DNA of 64,000 nucleotides from Aristolochia californica (taxonomy: Eukaryota; Streptophyta; Magnoliopsida; Piperales; Aristolochiaceae), in NCBI GenBank assembly GCA_029961685.1, contig JARWKL010000010.1:22790067-22854066 (forward strand). Reading direction: 5' to 3'. The notes below the pieces were generated by a model that was not told where the DNA came from, did not search any database, and was given only the letters and a program-made list of their open reading frames with translations. A program made the position numbers and the translations under genes. Below are positions 1 through 11,040 of this stretch, piece by piece; positions within the stretch are counted from its first letter, which is position 1; every line of letters begins with the position of its first letter.

Positions 1-895
1 GGTAGAGTTTCTAAAAAGCCAATTTTCAAAGATCCCCTCCCTGAATGAAGTTACCAAGGTGTTCATCCTTGACCTTGACTTCTTCTTTGATCTATCCAAG
101 GATGTAGACAACTTGAACTCAAATTTTTTAAATTGAATGCTCAACCCATCCAGCTACTACCTTGAACCATCACGTTTGTCAATGCTCAACCCAACCAGTT
201 CAGCATCTAGACCGGTTGGGTTGAGGATTTCAATTTGAAAAACTGGATAATTCAACTTGTCAATATCTCAGGTAATGGCGGAGCTCCAGTAAACTTCTTG
301 TTAGGGCTCCGTAGTGTTTACCTGTGATAAGCAAGCAAACGAACATAAATGGAATTCAGATGATTTAAGAAAGCACCATTAAAGAAAAAAAACAAAGAAA
401 GATTCAAATAGCAATGGAGAGAGCATCAGAATTGCACATTGTAAATAGATGAACCAATGAGAAAAGGCTTACAAATGGATTGATTGCAGCATAACTCTTT
501 ACAAAAATGCAAAAGAAGAAGAAGAAGAAGATGAAAGGAAAGACAAAACACTCTAGATTATTTTTCCCTACTCTCATCGCTCTTAAGTCTCTTCTGCTTT
601 ATATAACTCTTGGTTACGCATTTCTAACCATAACAAACAATGCAGTCATTGAATGCGCTCGTAAAATTTGGTGTAACGAACCTGAAAATTAGTTGTTACT
701 TGTAAGACACCATGAAATTGGTTGTCACGAACATGACGACGGGGCGTGATAGATGTTGTTGACTCAGCAACCGTTTTAGGAAGGAAGCAGAAATTTAATG
801 GCATTGAACCGAACCTGACCCTTCGGTCCTATCGTAATTGGACCGGGTAAGATTAGGTCTGGTTCACTGCTTACAAAGTTATGTGAAAAAACTCA
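1..895. repeat. Left copy (L1) of a ~0.9 kb dispersed duplication
   Basis: This block matches 6,797-7,803 nearly throughout, with small indels. Shared landmarks are the opening F-box/LRR-like fragment (about 1-135), a hairpin, an A-rich stretch, and a closing segment around 838-895 related to 7,741-7,802. It probably continues beyond the left edge. The opening 135 bases resemble the reading frame at 5,957-6,120, so the duplication carries a piece of the F-box gene family fragment. I see no intact ORF. Confidence 0.75.
179..238. repeat. Inverted repeat (hairpin), copy 1
   Basis: The arm TGCTCAACCCAACCAGT is followed by an 11-base loop and the reverse-complement arm. The right arm has diverged at a few positions. 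It is the counterpart of the better-preserved hairpin at 6,981-7,046. Confidence 0.7.
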
Positions 896-1929
896 GTTAT
901 AGCAGTTAATCAAACTGCCGATTTATATCTAATGAGACAATCAAGTGCGCTCTCATGCATTGCATCTCCCATTTCTGTTTGATCACAACTATGCTCGCTT
1001 TTTCTATTTCTCTATAAAAATAAATATGACCAATTGTGGTCTGAATGATAGGTTCCCGAGGATTATTATAAATTAATTAATCAAGTTATAGTTTTCTATT
1101 GTTATATGATAAGTTATAGGTTAAATACATATTACGTTTGTGGTTTTAGAATCCTATTAATGATGAATTAATAATAACCAAGTCTTTAATTTATTTATTT
1201 TAATAATTACCTTCAAATATTTTGTGTTACATTGGGATAAGAATAAATCATCTGTGAGATAATAATGTAATTATGTAATAAATTATAGTTAATAATTGAT
1301 ATTAACTAATTACTTGATCAATAACTCTACTAGTTATTTCACAAGTCATATTACATTAACATGACTCGATCAATATATAATGTGCATCAATATGATCATG
1401 CAAATTATTATACTTTCACTAATTAATAACTTAAATCATGAACCAATTAGTTATGAATAGTTTAGAGTTTATTTTTTTCTAATTTTTCAAGTATTTCTAT
1501 CAATATATAATGAATTTATGTGTATCTCTTTAATTCATTTTTATTTTCTATTTTAAGCTAATATATAGTAAAACAATTATCAAAATGATTATATATAAGT
1601 ATAATGGAACAAAATTAATAATATCAAATAAATCACTTATTTTAACTATATTAACCTGATTGATCATTTAATTATTTTAATTTAATTTAACTAAAAATAT
1701 TTTACTTAAATATTTTCATAAAATACTAAATAAAATTATAATATTATTTAATTAAATTTTAAAATTCTAATGTGCAATTTTTTTTAATTATTCTATTGAT
1801 CAAAATCTTATCTTGTTTCACATAATAGCACTGTTATACTTGGTTAAAGACTTACATAGCACTATGTTGGAAGTAAGAGGAAAAGTTAAATATAACTATA
1901 TGTGAAAATAGGTGATTAATTATCTATAA
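896..1929. other. AT-rich intergenic sequence
   Basis: Very AT-rich sequence with no ORF above background, no recognisable repeat family and no RNA gene that I can see. Confidence 0.6.
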
Positions 1930-2720
1930 TTATATTTTTTCCTACTTATTCTCAATAAAATTATTTCATCGAGAATAATATCTATTTATTGATGATTTTA
2001 TAAATTCACTAAGAATAAGTGAATATTTCTCGATATTTTTTTTTTTTTACATATTCTCAATGAAATAATTTTATCGAGTATAGCATATATTTATGGGTGA
2101 ATTTTTGAATTTCATCAAGAATAAGTAGATATTTCTTTATTATTTTTTGTTGTTAATGTTTCCTACTTATTCTGGGCAAAACTATTTCATTGAGAAAAGA
2201 ATATATTTCTCAATGATTTTTTCTTTTCATTAAGAATAGTGGATTTTTTTTCCAACTAATTCTCAAAGAAATTTACTTCTCTGAGAAAAGCATATATTTC
2301 TTAGAGATTTTTAATTTCACCACTAATAAGTTATTTTTTTAATTTTTAATTTCCCCTACTTGTTTTGATGAAATTATTTCACCGAGAATAGCATATATTT
2401 CTAGGGGATTTTAAAAATTTTCCAATAATAAGCATATATTTATTGGGTTTTTTTGTTTGTTCTAACTTATTCTCGATGATTTTTTTTAGAATAGTACATA
2501 TTTTTGGAATTTTTTAATTAATTTTAAAATAAATGAATTTTTTTATATTTTAATCTGACCTCTTATTCTTGGAAAAATATTTTTTCTAAAAATAATATAT
2601 ATTTTTGTTAACCATTGAATTTCTTCAAGAATAAGTGGATTAATTTTAGTTATTTTTTTTCTTACTTTTCTTGATGGGATAGTTTTGACTAGAATATCTT
2701 AGTGATTTTTGAATTTTATC
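1930..2720. repeat. Degenerate minisatellite, roughly 110-130 bp period
   Basis: A recurring pattern of about six to seven copies is visible. Each has CTTATTCTC followed by an ATTATTTCATCGAGAATAG-like core, then GCATATATTT, then a TTTCATCAAGAATAAGT-like half. The two halves are loosely inverted (TTATTCTC / GAGAATAG), so each monomer could fold. Copies differ by substitutions and indels. No coding content. Confidence 0.6.
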
Positions 2721-4967
2721 CAGAATAATTGGTCCTCGCCAATTAGTGGGAATCTTTTTCTCTACAACATTCAAATTTCATCAAAAAATATATACTTATC
2801 ACGAAAAAATTATTTTCACGGAAAATAAAAAACTTTGAGAAACTTCAATTTCTTGTCGCATAAGAAGTTAGAGCAACTCAATTGAAGATGGCAATGAACT
2901 ACTTCTGACAAGCACACTCCTGCTTAGACTATTTAATTTGAATGTAAGTTGAATTATGTATAGTTGTGTAGCATGAAGTCTTCTTTACTTGAATGGGACA
3001 CAATCATGTTCAGGCTACATGAGTAAAAAGCATATAATCAGAATAGAGTAAATGATTTTATATAATGTTGGCCCCAAAATTCTCATTAAGATAATTTTGA
3101 TGATGATAAACAATTGAATTACTAATGACGTATGTTAAGTATGCGATGTAGTGAAAAAGCCATTTAAAAAGAGTCTAGTAGCATATTCATTTGATTGACC
3201 ATGGTCCATTCCAACAATCCATTAAAAGGCAAAAAAATTGCACATACTAGAAAGCACACCATCAACATCCAATAGCATCTAATTAAAAAGACAAATGAAG
3301 AAGACAAATGAAGAATCATTTTTTGCAAACAAAACTAATAATAGTTCAAAAAAGGCACGAAGAATAAATCACTCAAAAGGAGATTACTACATAGGAAGAA
3401 ATCAGCTACTTCAGTTAGATAATTAAAAATTGAAGTGCCAACAATCAAAGGAGTCAAACCCATCTATAAAAGTCAAGCAAAATCAGTGAAAAAGATGAAA
3501 CCCTAAAGTAAAATGACAAAATTAAGGAGTCAAGCATGTGGTGAAAATAGAGCAAGAAGAGTTGACCCATATGGAAGGAGTTGACCTCATGTCATTATGG
3601 AGAGAGCAAAACCGCAATGGAAGTCGATCATTGTACTAAAGTACATATAGTAAGAGTCAACAACATGGAAGGAATCCAACCCATCTGAGTAAAAATAAAA
3701 AATAAAACAAAAAAGGATTTGACTCTATGCAACAAAAAGTTTTGAAATAAAACAATAAATCGACCCTTATAAGGTACAAAAGCAAGAGGAGTCAAACCCT
3801 GGAGCGGAGGGATTCAAACTCTCGGTAGGATTCGACTACATAATCAAGCTATTAGAAGAAAAAGGAGTGGAGCCCATGCTGTAGAAATTCAATTTCTTGA
3901 ATATCAGTCCAAATCCAAAAATTGTATGTTTCCATATCATGTAAGTAACCTATAATATGTTCGGTAGCCAAATAGGAACTAATGATTATTTTTTCATAAT
4001 TTTTAGACCTTTGTTTTCACCCTCTTTTGCTAAATGTTGGAGAATTTCCTATTTAACCCAAACAGGCCTCCAACGAAATTCTCTCTTCTCACAGAGAAAA
4101 CCAAGCCTCCTAAGCTCTTGCACATGATTTAAGAAGTTTTTGGCTTCTCTAAAACTTAAAAGGAAGTCAATTTTGATAGTTTTTTTATTGAGTTAAGTAT
4201 TCATGTGTTGTTTAATTGAATACTTAGATATCAGTTAATTGAACATGTGCTAAGTGATTTTAAGACCATATTTGATTCAACCCTTGCATTGTGAGTAGTG
4301 TTATTGACAACCATTTGAAATTACGTTTACAACCTCTTCTATTTTTAAATCATATTAATGCATGCTTGTATGTCATTTTATTGGGGTATTTGAAATGGCT
4401 TTTACTAAGCATTTAAACTTTGGGATAACATTTCAAATCCAAGTGTATTGTGAACTAGTGCTAAGTACACTTTGAAAAATCATTCACTATAATTTATAAT
4501 GCTACTTATGGGCTATAGTTTGAAATTTATTACTTTTGAGTTGAATTGAATACGTTCCCCAACTTGGAAAGACAATCTCATATTTAAATTGAGCTGATAT
4601 TTTCAAATCAACACATCTTGAGCTGCCTATATTTTCAAATAAAATAATAAATGACTATTATGAGTTATTTTCATTTTAAAATCAAGTTACTAAATATTTT
4701 AAACTACTAATTACGTTGGATAGGTACCTAGGATAGATGTACCTATTTGTTTGTACCTAGATTGATAAAATTTGCCTATTGGGAGATAATTAATATTGGG
4801 TTATATGGTAAGCAAGTAATGGTTACAATTGGGTCAAACCTTCCTTAGGTAAGACCATCCTCACCACAAATTTATTTAAGATAAATTATTGTGGTTGAGG
4901 AGTTGAAGGTGGGAAGGTGTGTTTGATGTTGTTTGAGTCATAAGACGTTGTGTAGGTAGGCAATGCT
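2721..4967. other. Intergenic sequence, no gene recognised
   Basis: AT-rich sequence. Around 3,420-3,850 short GAGTCAAACCC-like phrases recur without a fixed period. I find no convincing ORF or LTR boundaries. Confidence 0.5.
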
Positions 4968-5110
4968 GAAAATCTCTTTGTGGGTCTAGATTGGTGTGCC
5001 TAGTAAGTGGATGAAAATCTCTATGTTCGTCTAAGCTTGCATAGCCTAGTGAATTGATGGAAAATCTCTTTGTGGATCTAGGCATGTATGCCTCATTAGG
5101 TGTTAAATCT
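4968..5110. repeat. Three short direct repeats (44-48 bp period)
   Basis: GAAAATCTCTTTG or a close variant starts at 4,968, 5,012 and 5,060. Each copy continues with a TCTAG...GCCT phrase. A second pair, built on TTTTTGGGCAAA.CCAACATT, follows at about 5,145-5,215. Such arrays occur in long LTRs of some copia elements, but I cannot define LTR ends here, so the origin is open. The antisense ORF over this stretch is treated as chance. Confidence 0.5.
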
Positions 5111-5956
5111 AAGGGAGTGCCATTGTGAGTTGGTTGTATATATTTTTGGGCAAAGCCAACATTTTTGGGCCTTAGAGGTGATTTGCTTTGTATATTTTTG
5201 GGCAAATCCAACATTAGTGGTTCCTTAAGATTATAAAACATCTTAGGGGGTGGACTAGCAATCGGCTAGAAGGACTACAAACCACCCTAAAAATCCTATA
5301 TGTACTTTGTTTGTAATTGCTTATACGAATGCTATTGTTCATTGTGAAATAATCTATAAAATTGACCTTAGATTTTGAATTAATTAAAAACAATATGAAC
5401 TAAGTAAAAGCAGTTAAAATTAAGAATAAAGGTGAAAAAATCAGACTATTTTATCAGACTAGATATACCTTAATTTTTAGATCATTTATATATTGGATTA
5501 CCGGTTAGTAAAATAGGAATAAATATCATCTCTTCAATGCAGCAAACAATCCTGTTGAGGAGATAAATTATAGAATAAATATTAACCCCAGAGAAGATTC
5601 ATTACTATACATTGAAAACATCTTTTCAATTTTATTGAGAATTAGGAGACTTACAGAATATTGATTTCGTATAAAAAACAACACCAATAGAATATTCATT
5701 TGTTTTTTGATCTTTGTGAGAGCTACTCATTTGATCTCATGAGATTGATTGATTTGTCTGCCATAGGAGTTCAGTAGCTTGAACTTGATGATATTCGATG
5801 GATGAAGAAATTTAGAAAACCGGATTGTTTGTTCTCTTGTCCATCAATATCTTCGCTCAACTTACCTGAGACATAAAGGAGCCTCATTAAGATTTCAAGG
5901 GTCTCAAATCCCTAAAAAATGAAAGCAGTGAAGATTGATCATCTTCGGTTGAAGAG
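5111..5956. other. Intergenic sequence; start of an F-box-related duplication
   Basis: Mostly AT-rich and unassigned. From about 5,865 it matches 6,660 onward (the phrase TCAAATC.CTAAAAAATGAAAG is shared). That marks the start of a second, older duplication of F-box gene debris. Confidence 0.45.
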
Positions 5957-6196
5957 ATGGAGATAATTAAGCTGAACCTGAAGTGTTTTGGGTACAAGGG
6001 TCAACTTTGGGACAAACCCATTTTTAGCAACATCCCCTCCCTGGATGAAGCTACTGAGACGCACACCCTTGACCTCGACTTCTACTTCAAACTATTCAGG
6101 GATGTAGTCCACTTGAACTCAAATTTTTGCCCAAAAAATAGATTTACTAACATAATACTTTTTTACTTATTTCATATCACAAATAGCAGTGAGTAA
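5957..6196 (+). pseudogene. F-box/LRR protein fragment, C-terminal type region
   Basis: A 79-codon frame whose residues 8-57 (around GYKGQLWDKPIF and PSLDEAT) look like the leucine-rich/FBD part of plant F-box proteins, where a 'LK.F.YKG' strand is followed by a 'PSL.EA' turn. The same stretch recurs, with stops, at 6,797-6,940 and at 1-135. It lies upstream of an F-box motif at 6,215, the wrong order for one gene, so these are shuffled fragments or remains of neighbouring family members. Assignment rests on motif resemblance only. Confidence 0.45.
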
Positions 6197-6214
6197 CAAA
6201 CAAAAAGTTAGTCA

Positions 6215-6648
6215 ATGGACTTTCAGCATAAGAGAAACTTCACTGAGAAGACTAACAGTATCACCAAGCTACCAGAAAATATTATTCACCACATACTCTC
6301 TTTTCTTCCATTGAAGTGTGCAGTGTTGACATCAATTCTGCCTAGACAATGGATAAGCATGTGGAAATCCCTATGAATTTACAACACTATTATAGACATG
6401 ACAAGGAGTTCACAACAAATTTAAAGAAGGCACATGATGTAGAAGTTGCATACCAACTTCTACAGCTCCATACTCTTGACAAGATTAAGAAGTTTCGCCT
6501 GTTCTTTTGTCTCGATGACAAATACTCATCCAGTCTCACAGAATGGATTGAATTTGTTAAAGAAGGAATTGGAGATTTTGTGCTTCACTTGAGTGGAAGA
6601 GTAAGGCACTCCGACTCGACAGATGATGATGATATCAGGTGGGGGTGA
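6215..6648 (+). pseudogene. F-box protein pseudogene (frameshifted)
   Basis: An ATG at 6,215 opens a frame with a clear F-box core: KLPENIIHHILSFLPLK, then CAVLTSILPRQW and MWKSL. F-box proteins bind SKP1 in SCF ubiquitin ligases through this ~45-residue motif. The frame stops at about 6,374. The expected continuation, rich in L, H and K and including TLDKIKKFRLFFCLDD, lies in another frame to 6,648, so there is a frameshift near 6,350-6,375. It ends in an acidic run and lacks the long LRR/FBD part of a full-length ~400-residue protein. The F-box identity is secure; the subfamily (LRR/FBD type) is inferred. Confidence 0.7.
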
Positions 6649-6796
6649 ATAAATTCACTGAACCTAACCTGAGGCATGAAGAAGTGTCATTATGATTTCA
6701 AGGAACTCAAATCTCTAAAAAATGAAAGTAGTAAAGATTGATTATCTTTTCCTGAAGAGATAGAGATAAGTAAGCCAAACCTGAAGAGTCATGAGT

Positions 6797-7803
6797 AGAA
6801 GGGTCGAGTATCTGACAAGCCAATTTTCAAAGACATCCCTTCTTGAATGAAGCTACCGAGATGCTCATTCTTGACCTCGACTTCTTCTTCAATCTATCCA
6901 GGGATGTAAACCACTTGAACTCAAGTTTTTCAAATTGAATGCTCAACCCAGTCAGCTGCTACCTTGAACCATCATGTTTGTCAAATTGAATGCTCAACCC
7001 AACCAGTTCAGCCTCTAGACTGGTTGGGTTGAGCATTTCAATTTGAAAAACTGGATAGTTCTACTTGTCAATATCTTAGGTAGTAGCCGAGCCTCAGTAA
7101 AATTCTTTTCAGGAGTCCTTAGTGTTTATCTGTGACAAGCAAGCAGACAAACTTTAATGGAGTTCAAATGATTTAAAAAAGCGCCATTAAAGAAAAAAAA
7201 CAAAGAGGCTTCAAATATCGATGGAGAGAGCATCAGAATTGCACATTTTAAACAGATGAATAAATGAGAAAAGCTTACAAATGAATCAATTGTAGTACAG
7301 GAATCTAGTCTCTTAGCCAAAAAAAGGGATCACAACTTTGAACAGCTATGATGTTCCTTTTCTTTACTACAATTCTCTACAAAAACGCAAAAGAAGAAGA
7401 AGATGAAGGAAAGACAAAACACTCTTGATTTTTTTTCCCCTACTCTCATCGTTCTTAAGTCTCTCCTGCTTTATATAACTCTTGTTTACACATTTATGAC
7501 TATAACAAACAATGTATTCATTGAATGTTCTCCTAAAATTGGTTGTAACAAACCTGAAAATTAGCTATAACTTGTAAGACATTAAGAAATTGGTTGTCAC
7601 AAACCCGATGATGGGGCGTGACAGATGTTGTTGTGTCAGCAACCGTTTTTGGATGGAAGCAGAAAATGCCATTAGGCAGACAACCACATGGATCAGTGCT
7701 GGCAGAATCGGACCTGACCCGTCGGTCCTATAGTAATTGGATCGGGTAAGATTAGGTCCGGTTCAATCCTTACAAATTGATGTGAAATCCCTAAAAAAAC
7801 TCG
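6797..7803. repeat. Right copy (L2) of the ~0.9 kb duplication
   Basis: Counterpart of 1-895. It includes an F-box/LRR-like fragment with stops at 6,797-6,940, the hairpin at 6,981-7,046, an A-rich stretch near 7,190, an AAGAAGAAGA run near 7,390, and a closing segment around 7,741. The two copies differ by scattered substitutions and small insertions, indicating an old duplication. Confidence 0.75.
6981..7046. repeat. Near-perfect inverted repeat (hairpin), copy 2
   Basis: The left arm (27 bases, 6,981-7,007) and right arm (28 bases, 7,019-7,046) are reverse complements with one bulged base. The loop is 11 bases. The stem includes TGCTCAACCCAACCAGT. It could be the remnant of a small foldback element or, if transcribed, a dsRNA source. 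Confidence 0.8.
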
Positions 7804-8463
7804 TCTTTCAAAGACAACCAGTCTAAAAACTCCGTTGTTGTGACAAGCTAATTCGCATAGGAACAAAGTATAAGACATAGCATTGAGGCTTCCAAAAAAT
7901 CATCGACGTCGACAAAGGTCCAAACACACTTCGAATGTTAAAAGCTATGAGAGAAGCTTGTTGTTGCCAAACAAATTTCAAGGAGAAAAGTTTGACGTCT
8001 AGGCCGAGCAAGTGTCTTGTGTGATTGGCATTTAAGCAATACTTGAAATTTTCAGTCGATTATTCTGATCGTTGAGCAAAGCATAAAATTTGAAACCGTT
8101 ATCTACTTCGGTCGTTCCAGGTTTGGTTTCTACGATTGCCAATGTTCGAATTATCGCAAGACAACTTTCTTTTCACCTTGTTTGTACTGTTCCGTCCTCT
8201 TTGTTTTTCACAAAACTCTTATCAAAATTTCTTTTTATAGTTTCCTAGATTGTTTCAGCAGATCAGAGTTAAATGGACCAATCAATAGTGATTTATATGG
8301 TTGCGTAAGGGCACTGTATAATTAATTTTCATAAGTGGCTATAAGTCGAGTGAGGGGGTAAGTGGGGGACTTGCTGCCGGTGTAAACCCGAAGAAATTTT
8401 ATCCCTCTAGGAAAATTTACTCCACCTGAGAGCTCATTTTTTCTCTGCTGGAGGTAGTGGAAA
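7804..8463. other. Spacer upstream of the PPR fragment
   Basis: No ORF or repeat is assigned. It would include the promoter and 5' UTR of the PPR gene if that gene was once active, but I cannot point to a specific TATA box. Confidence 0.4.
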
Positions 8464-9089
8464 ATGACAAGACCTTCAGGGCACTTGTTTTTCCCGACTA
8501 ACCCCTGCCTGCATCGCTACCTCAAGATGTCCACGTTCATTCAAGCCTTTACGCTTTTCCACATTACAAGGCGCTAAGGATGCACTCCGCAATGACAAAC
8601 ATTTTTCAGAGAGAATCATCAGTCTCCTCCAACACAACAATTGGCAGCTTCTCATGACCTCCTCAGACATTCCAAGAAAGTTAAACCCGGAAATGATACA
8701 ATGTGTCCTTCGCCAAAAACAGGTAAATGACCTGAAACTCCTCTTGAGTTTCTTCCACTGGTCCCAGTCTCAAATGGGTCTCCCGCAAAAATTAACTTCT
8801 TTTCCAACACTTGCTGTAAATCTATGTAACGCCTGTTTGTTTGGTCCTGTAAATGGTATCTTAGAGCAAATGATTGCCACCCACTTGGGCAATTCACATG
8901 TGGATGCTAATGCAAACTCAATCTTATATAGCTATAAAGACTGTAAAGAATCCAACCCTCTTGTGTTTGATATATTGATAGATACATACAAGAAAATTGG
9001 TATGCTGGAAGAAGCTGCAAACTCAGTGCTAGTAATGGGAAATGAAGGACTCACACCAAGTATAAGGTGTTTAAACTCTCTTCGGGTAG
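8464..9089 (+). pseudogene. Truncated PPR protein gene (N-terminal part)
   Basis: The open frame from ATG 8,654 reads MTSSDIPRKLNPEMIQ, then LLSFFHWSQSQMG, and ends with VFDILIDTYKKIGMLEEA and a second helix ending in SIRCLNSL. The VFDILIDTYKK..MLEEA block is a typical 35-residue pentatricopeptide repeat. The N-terminal layout resembles organelle-targeted P-class PPR proteins of the Arabidopsis At5g61990 type. PPR proteins bind organelle RNA; full-length members have many repeats and 800-1,000 residues. Upstream, the same frame gives a plausible extension (RIISLLQHNNWQLL) back to about 8,468 without an ATG, whereas an ATG at 8,464 lies in another frame, suggesting an N-terminal frameshift. 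The gene is cut at about 9,083-9,089, exactly where the repeat array begins. Confidence 0.75.
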
Positions 9090-10280
9090 ACTGGACCCAC
9101 TCTCCCCATCACTAGCATCTCTACACTGCACTGTGGCCTCTGGTAGGTCATCCAATCTAACGAAGTCGGACTCCTAAGGAGCTGCTTCAGCAACTGTATT
9201 GGACTTGTCCTTGTATACAATCTTCTCATTGAAGATCATATTCTTGCTTCTTATAATCTTTCGGCTCTTATACCAGTTTTTAGGAAAAAATCGTTGATGA
9301 CAACAAGACAAGTAACAAATAATCATGCACAACACAATATTTTACGTGGTTCGGAAAATTGCCTACGTCCACTGGAGCTGTATAGGATTTTATAGATCAG
9401 TTGAAGAATCACAATACAGTATGTTTCTCACACCAGAAATACAACCCGAGAGAGTCTTCTCTCTATTTCGTCTCAATGAGTTTCGGTGAGACCGAAACTT
9501 CTCCCCACTTCGTCTTCTTGGTGCACACACAGGCACCGATACGAAATCCTGAGGGAGCTCTGTAAACCTCTCAGTTCCAGTAAGTCCTAGACTCTGTTCT
9601 TCCGACTACAGCGTCGAATAGCAGCACCGGTAACAACCACAGCAATGGCAACGAACTGTAACTCCTGCAACAGCGAAGGCAACATCGTCGTTCTTCTTGA
9701 GTCTCTCTTTATGCCAAGAGACTCTGTTTTGTATTCTATTTCTATTTCAGAAATAGAGTTGAAGTCCCGCCCTACAGCACCAGCAATGGCAATGCCAGCA
9801 GCATCGCACAGCAGCTCCAACATCGGCGACGGCAACGGCATCCAGCCAACAGAGTGCCTGTTAAATCTTGCCTTTTCTATACTTTTTTGCCACTTTCCAG
9901 TTTCCACTCCAGCTCGCAAGTCACCACGCAATTCACGAAAGAGCACATGCAGTTTGCCAACAATGAGGTGACTTGCCAGTCCCGGTCGATGCCCCAAAGT
10001 GCGTAACATACCTACCTTGTTTCTGCCAAAAATCTTTTCAAAATGTATTCTATGTGCCATCGCCCCTCTTTATCTAAGCAAATGAGAAATCACAAAAAAT
10101 AAAACAAATTATGATTATTCTCAATAGTGAACAAACAATGAAATATGAGACTCTCTACACGTAACGTCCCTGTTTCGGCAATAGAGACGAAGTCTTTCGG
10201 TTGAGGGACTCTGTTCGTACACCATCTCTGTTTCGGCAACAGAGTCGTGTGCAGTGGACCAAACTCCATAGTCCTGAACA
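9090..10280 (-). mobile_element. E0: 5' half of an E-type copia element
   Basis: From 9,090 the sequence matches the E internal domain, read on the minus strand toward lower coordinates. It ends in a Met-type PBS (mutated, about 9,261-9,275) next to the 5' LTR at 9,278-10,280. The LTR starts TTTTAGGAAAAAATCG (a mutated TGTTAGG) and ends CCTGAACA. The 3' LTR and the rest of the internal region are absent, and PPR sequence abuts directly. Confidence 0.8.
9278..10280 (-). repeat. E0 5' LTR (~1,003 bp)
   Basis: Matches the E1 and E2 5' LTRs (21,498-22,493; 34,956-35,958) end to end, including a TATAGAAAAGG motif on the minus strand near 9,880. It is followed by AAGAC, the target-site duplication of this element. 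ORFs inside it are not conserved as proteins and are ignored. Confidence 0.8.
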
Positions 10281-10439
10281 AAGACATCTCAATTGAAATT
10301 TTTTCACGTCTACCCAAGAAATGACGGCTCAAGTGTGAAGCTATTTTAAAGAAATGACATAATATGATCAAGAAAGTTAGCTTCTTTCACTGGCAAATCA
10401 ATTGACTTTGGTTTAGTCTATCTCAAATACTATGACTAT

Positions 10440-10730
10440 GGCTTCATACGTGAATGTATGTTTTGTCGCTTGGATGACAAAGGAGCACTCACGCTTCAAG
10501 ACTCCCTCATCTTCCCTTCACATCAGAACATCAAGAATATGGGTTCATGCAATGGGTCATCTTCTAGTGCAAGAAAATCCACACTAATCTCAAGCTCAGT
10601 TACTATCTCTACAATCCAATTACCAAGTATCTCATGACTCTTCCTCCACTTCCTCCTTTCAGAATGGCCCATGACCCCTTTGATAGTTGTTTCCCTTTTT
10701 TAGGTTTAACCCATTATTAGGTAGTTTCCC
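10440..10730 (+). pseudogene. Possible F-box/kelch-type gene scrap in X1
   Basis: Read in more than one frame, the sequence gives LDDKGALTLQDSLIFPS, then IKNMGSCNGS, then YNPITKYLMTLPPLP. This resembles the F-box-associated pattern 'GSCNGLLC ... NP.T....LPPLP'. Frameshifts and stops break it. The same scrap recurs in X2 (about 22,650-22,930) and X3 (about 36,110-36,375, cut by the copia insertion). Family resemblance only. Confidence 0.3.
10708..10712. other. Empty copia target site (AACCC) in X1
   Basis: GGTTTAACCCATTATTAGG is uninterrupted here and at 22,911-22,915 in X2. In X3 the same site is split by the copia element, with AACCC on both sides. Confidence 0.85.
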
Positions 10731-11040
10731 ATAGATGTAAGGATAGTGAGCCTGAGTTTGGATTATACATTAAATGGGATTTGGTCTAGAAATAAGCCTG
10801 AGTTTTCTCCATCAACGGGTTTCTCTGCAAATTCCTGGAATTTTGTCTACCATGACTGAAGGTATGCATCTTGGGTTTCCGATTTTCTTTTTATGAATTT
10901 TATATTGCTTTAGAAATTCTGATTTTCATTTGGAATCTCTCATCTTGATTACAATTCCATTATTTATTTATATTTGTAAAATGTTGTCTATGTTTTTATT
11001 CTGCCGTAAAAAAAATAAAAATTTATGTGTCGTTTTCGTG

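Noticed and set aside
4968..5110. CRISPR-like direct repeats
   Set aside because: Only three imperfect copies in a plant genomic context, no regular unique spacers; better seen as a local tandem duplication.
9587..10060. 157-codon antisense ORF and 108-codon sense ORF in E0
   Set aside because: They lie inside an LTR; low-complexity Asn/Ser or Arg-rich readings of CAACGGCGAC-type sequence that change between copies.
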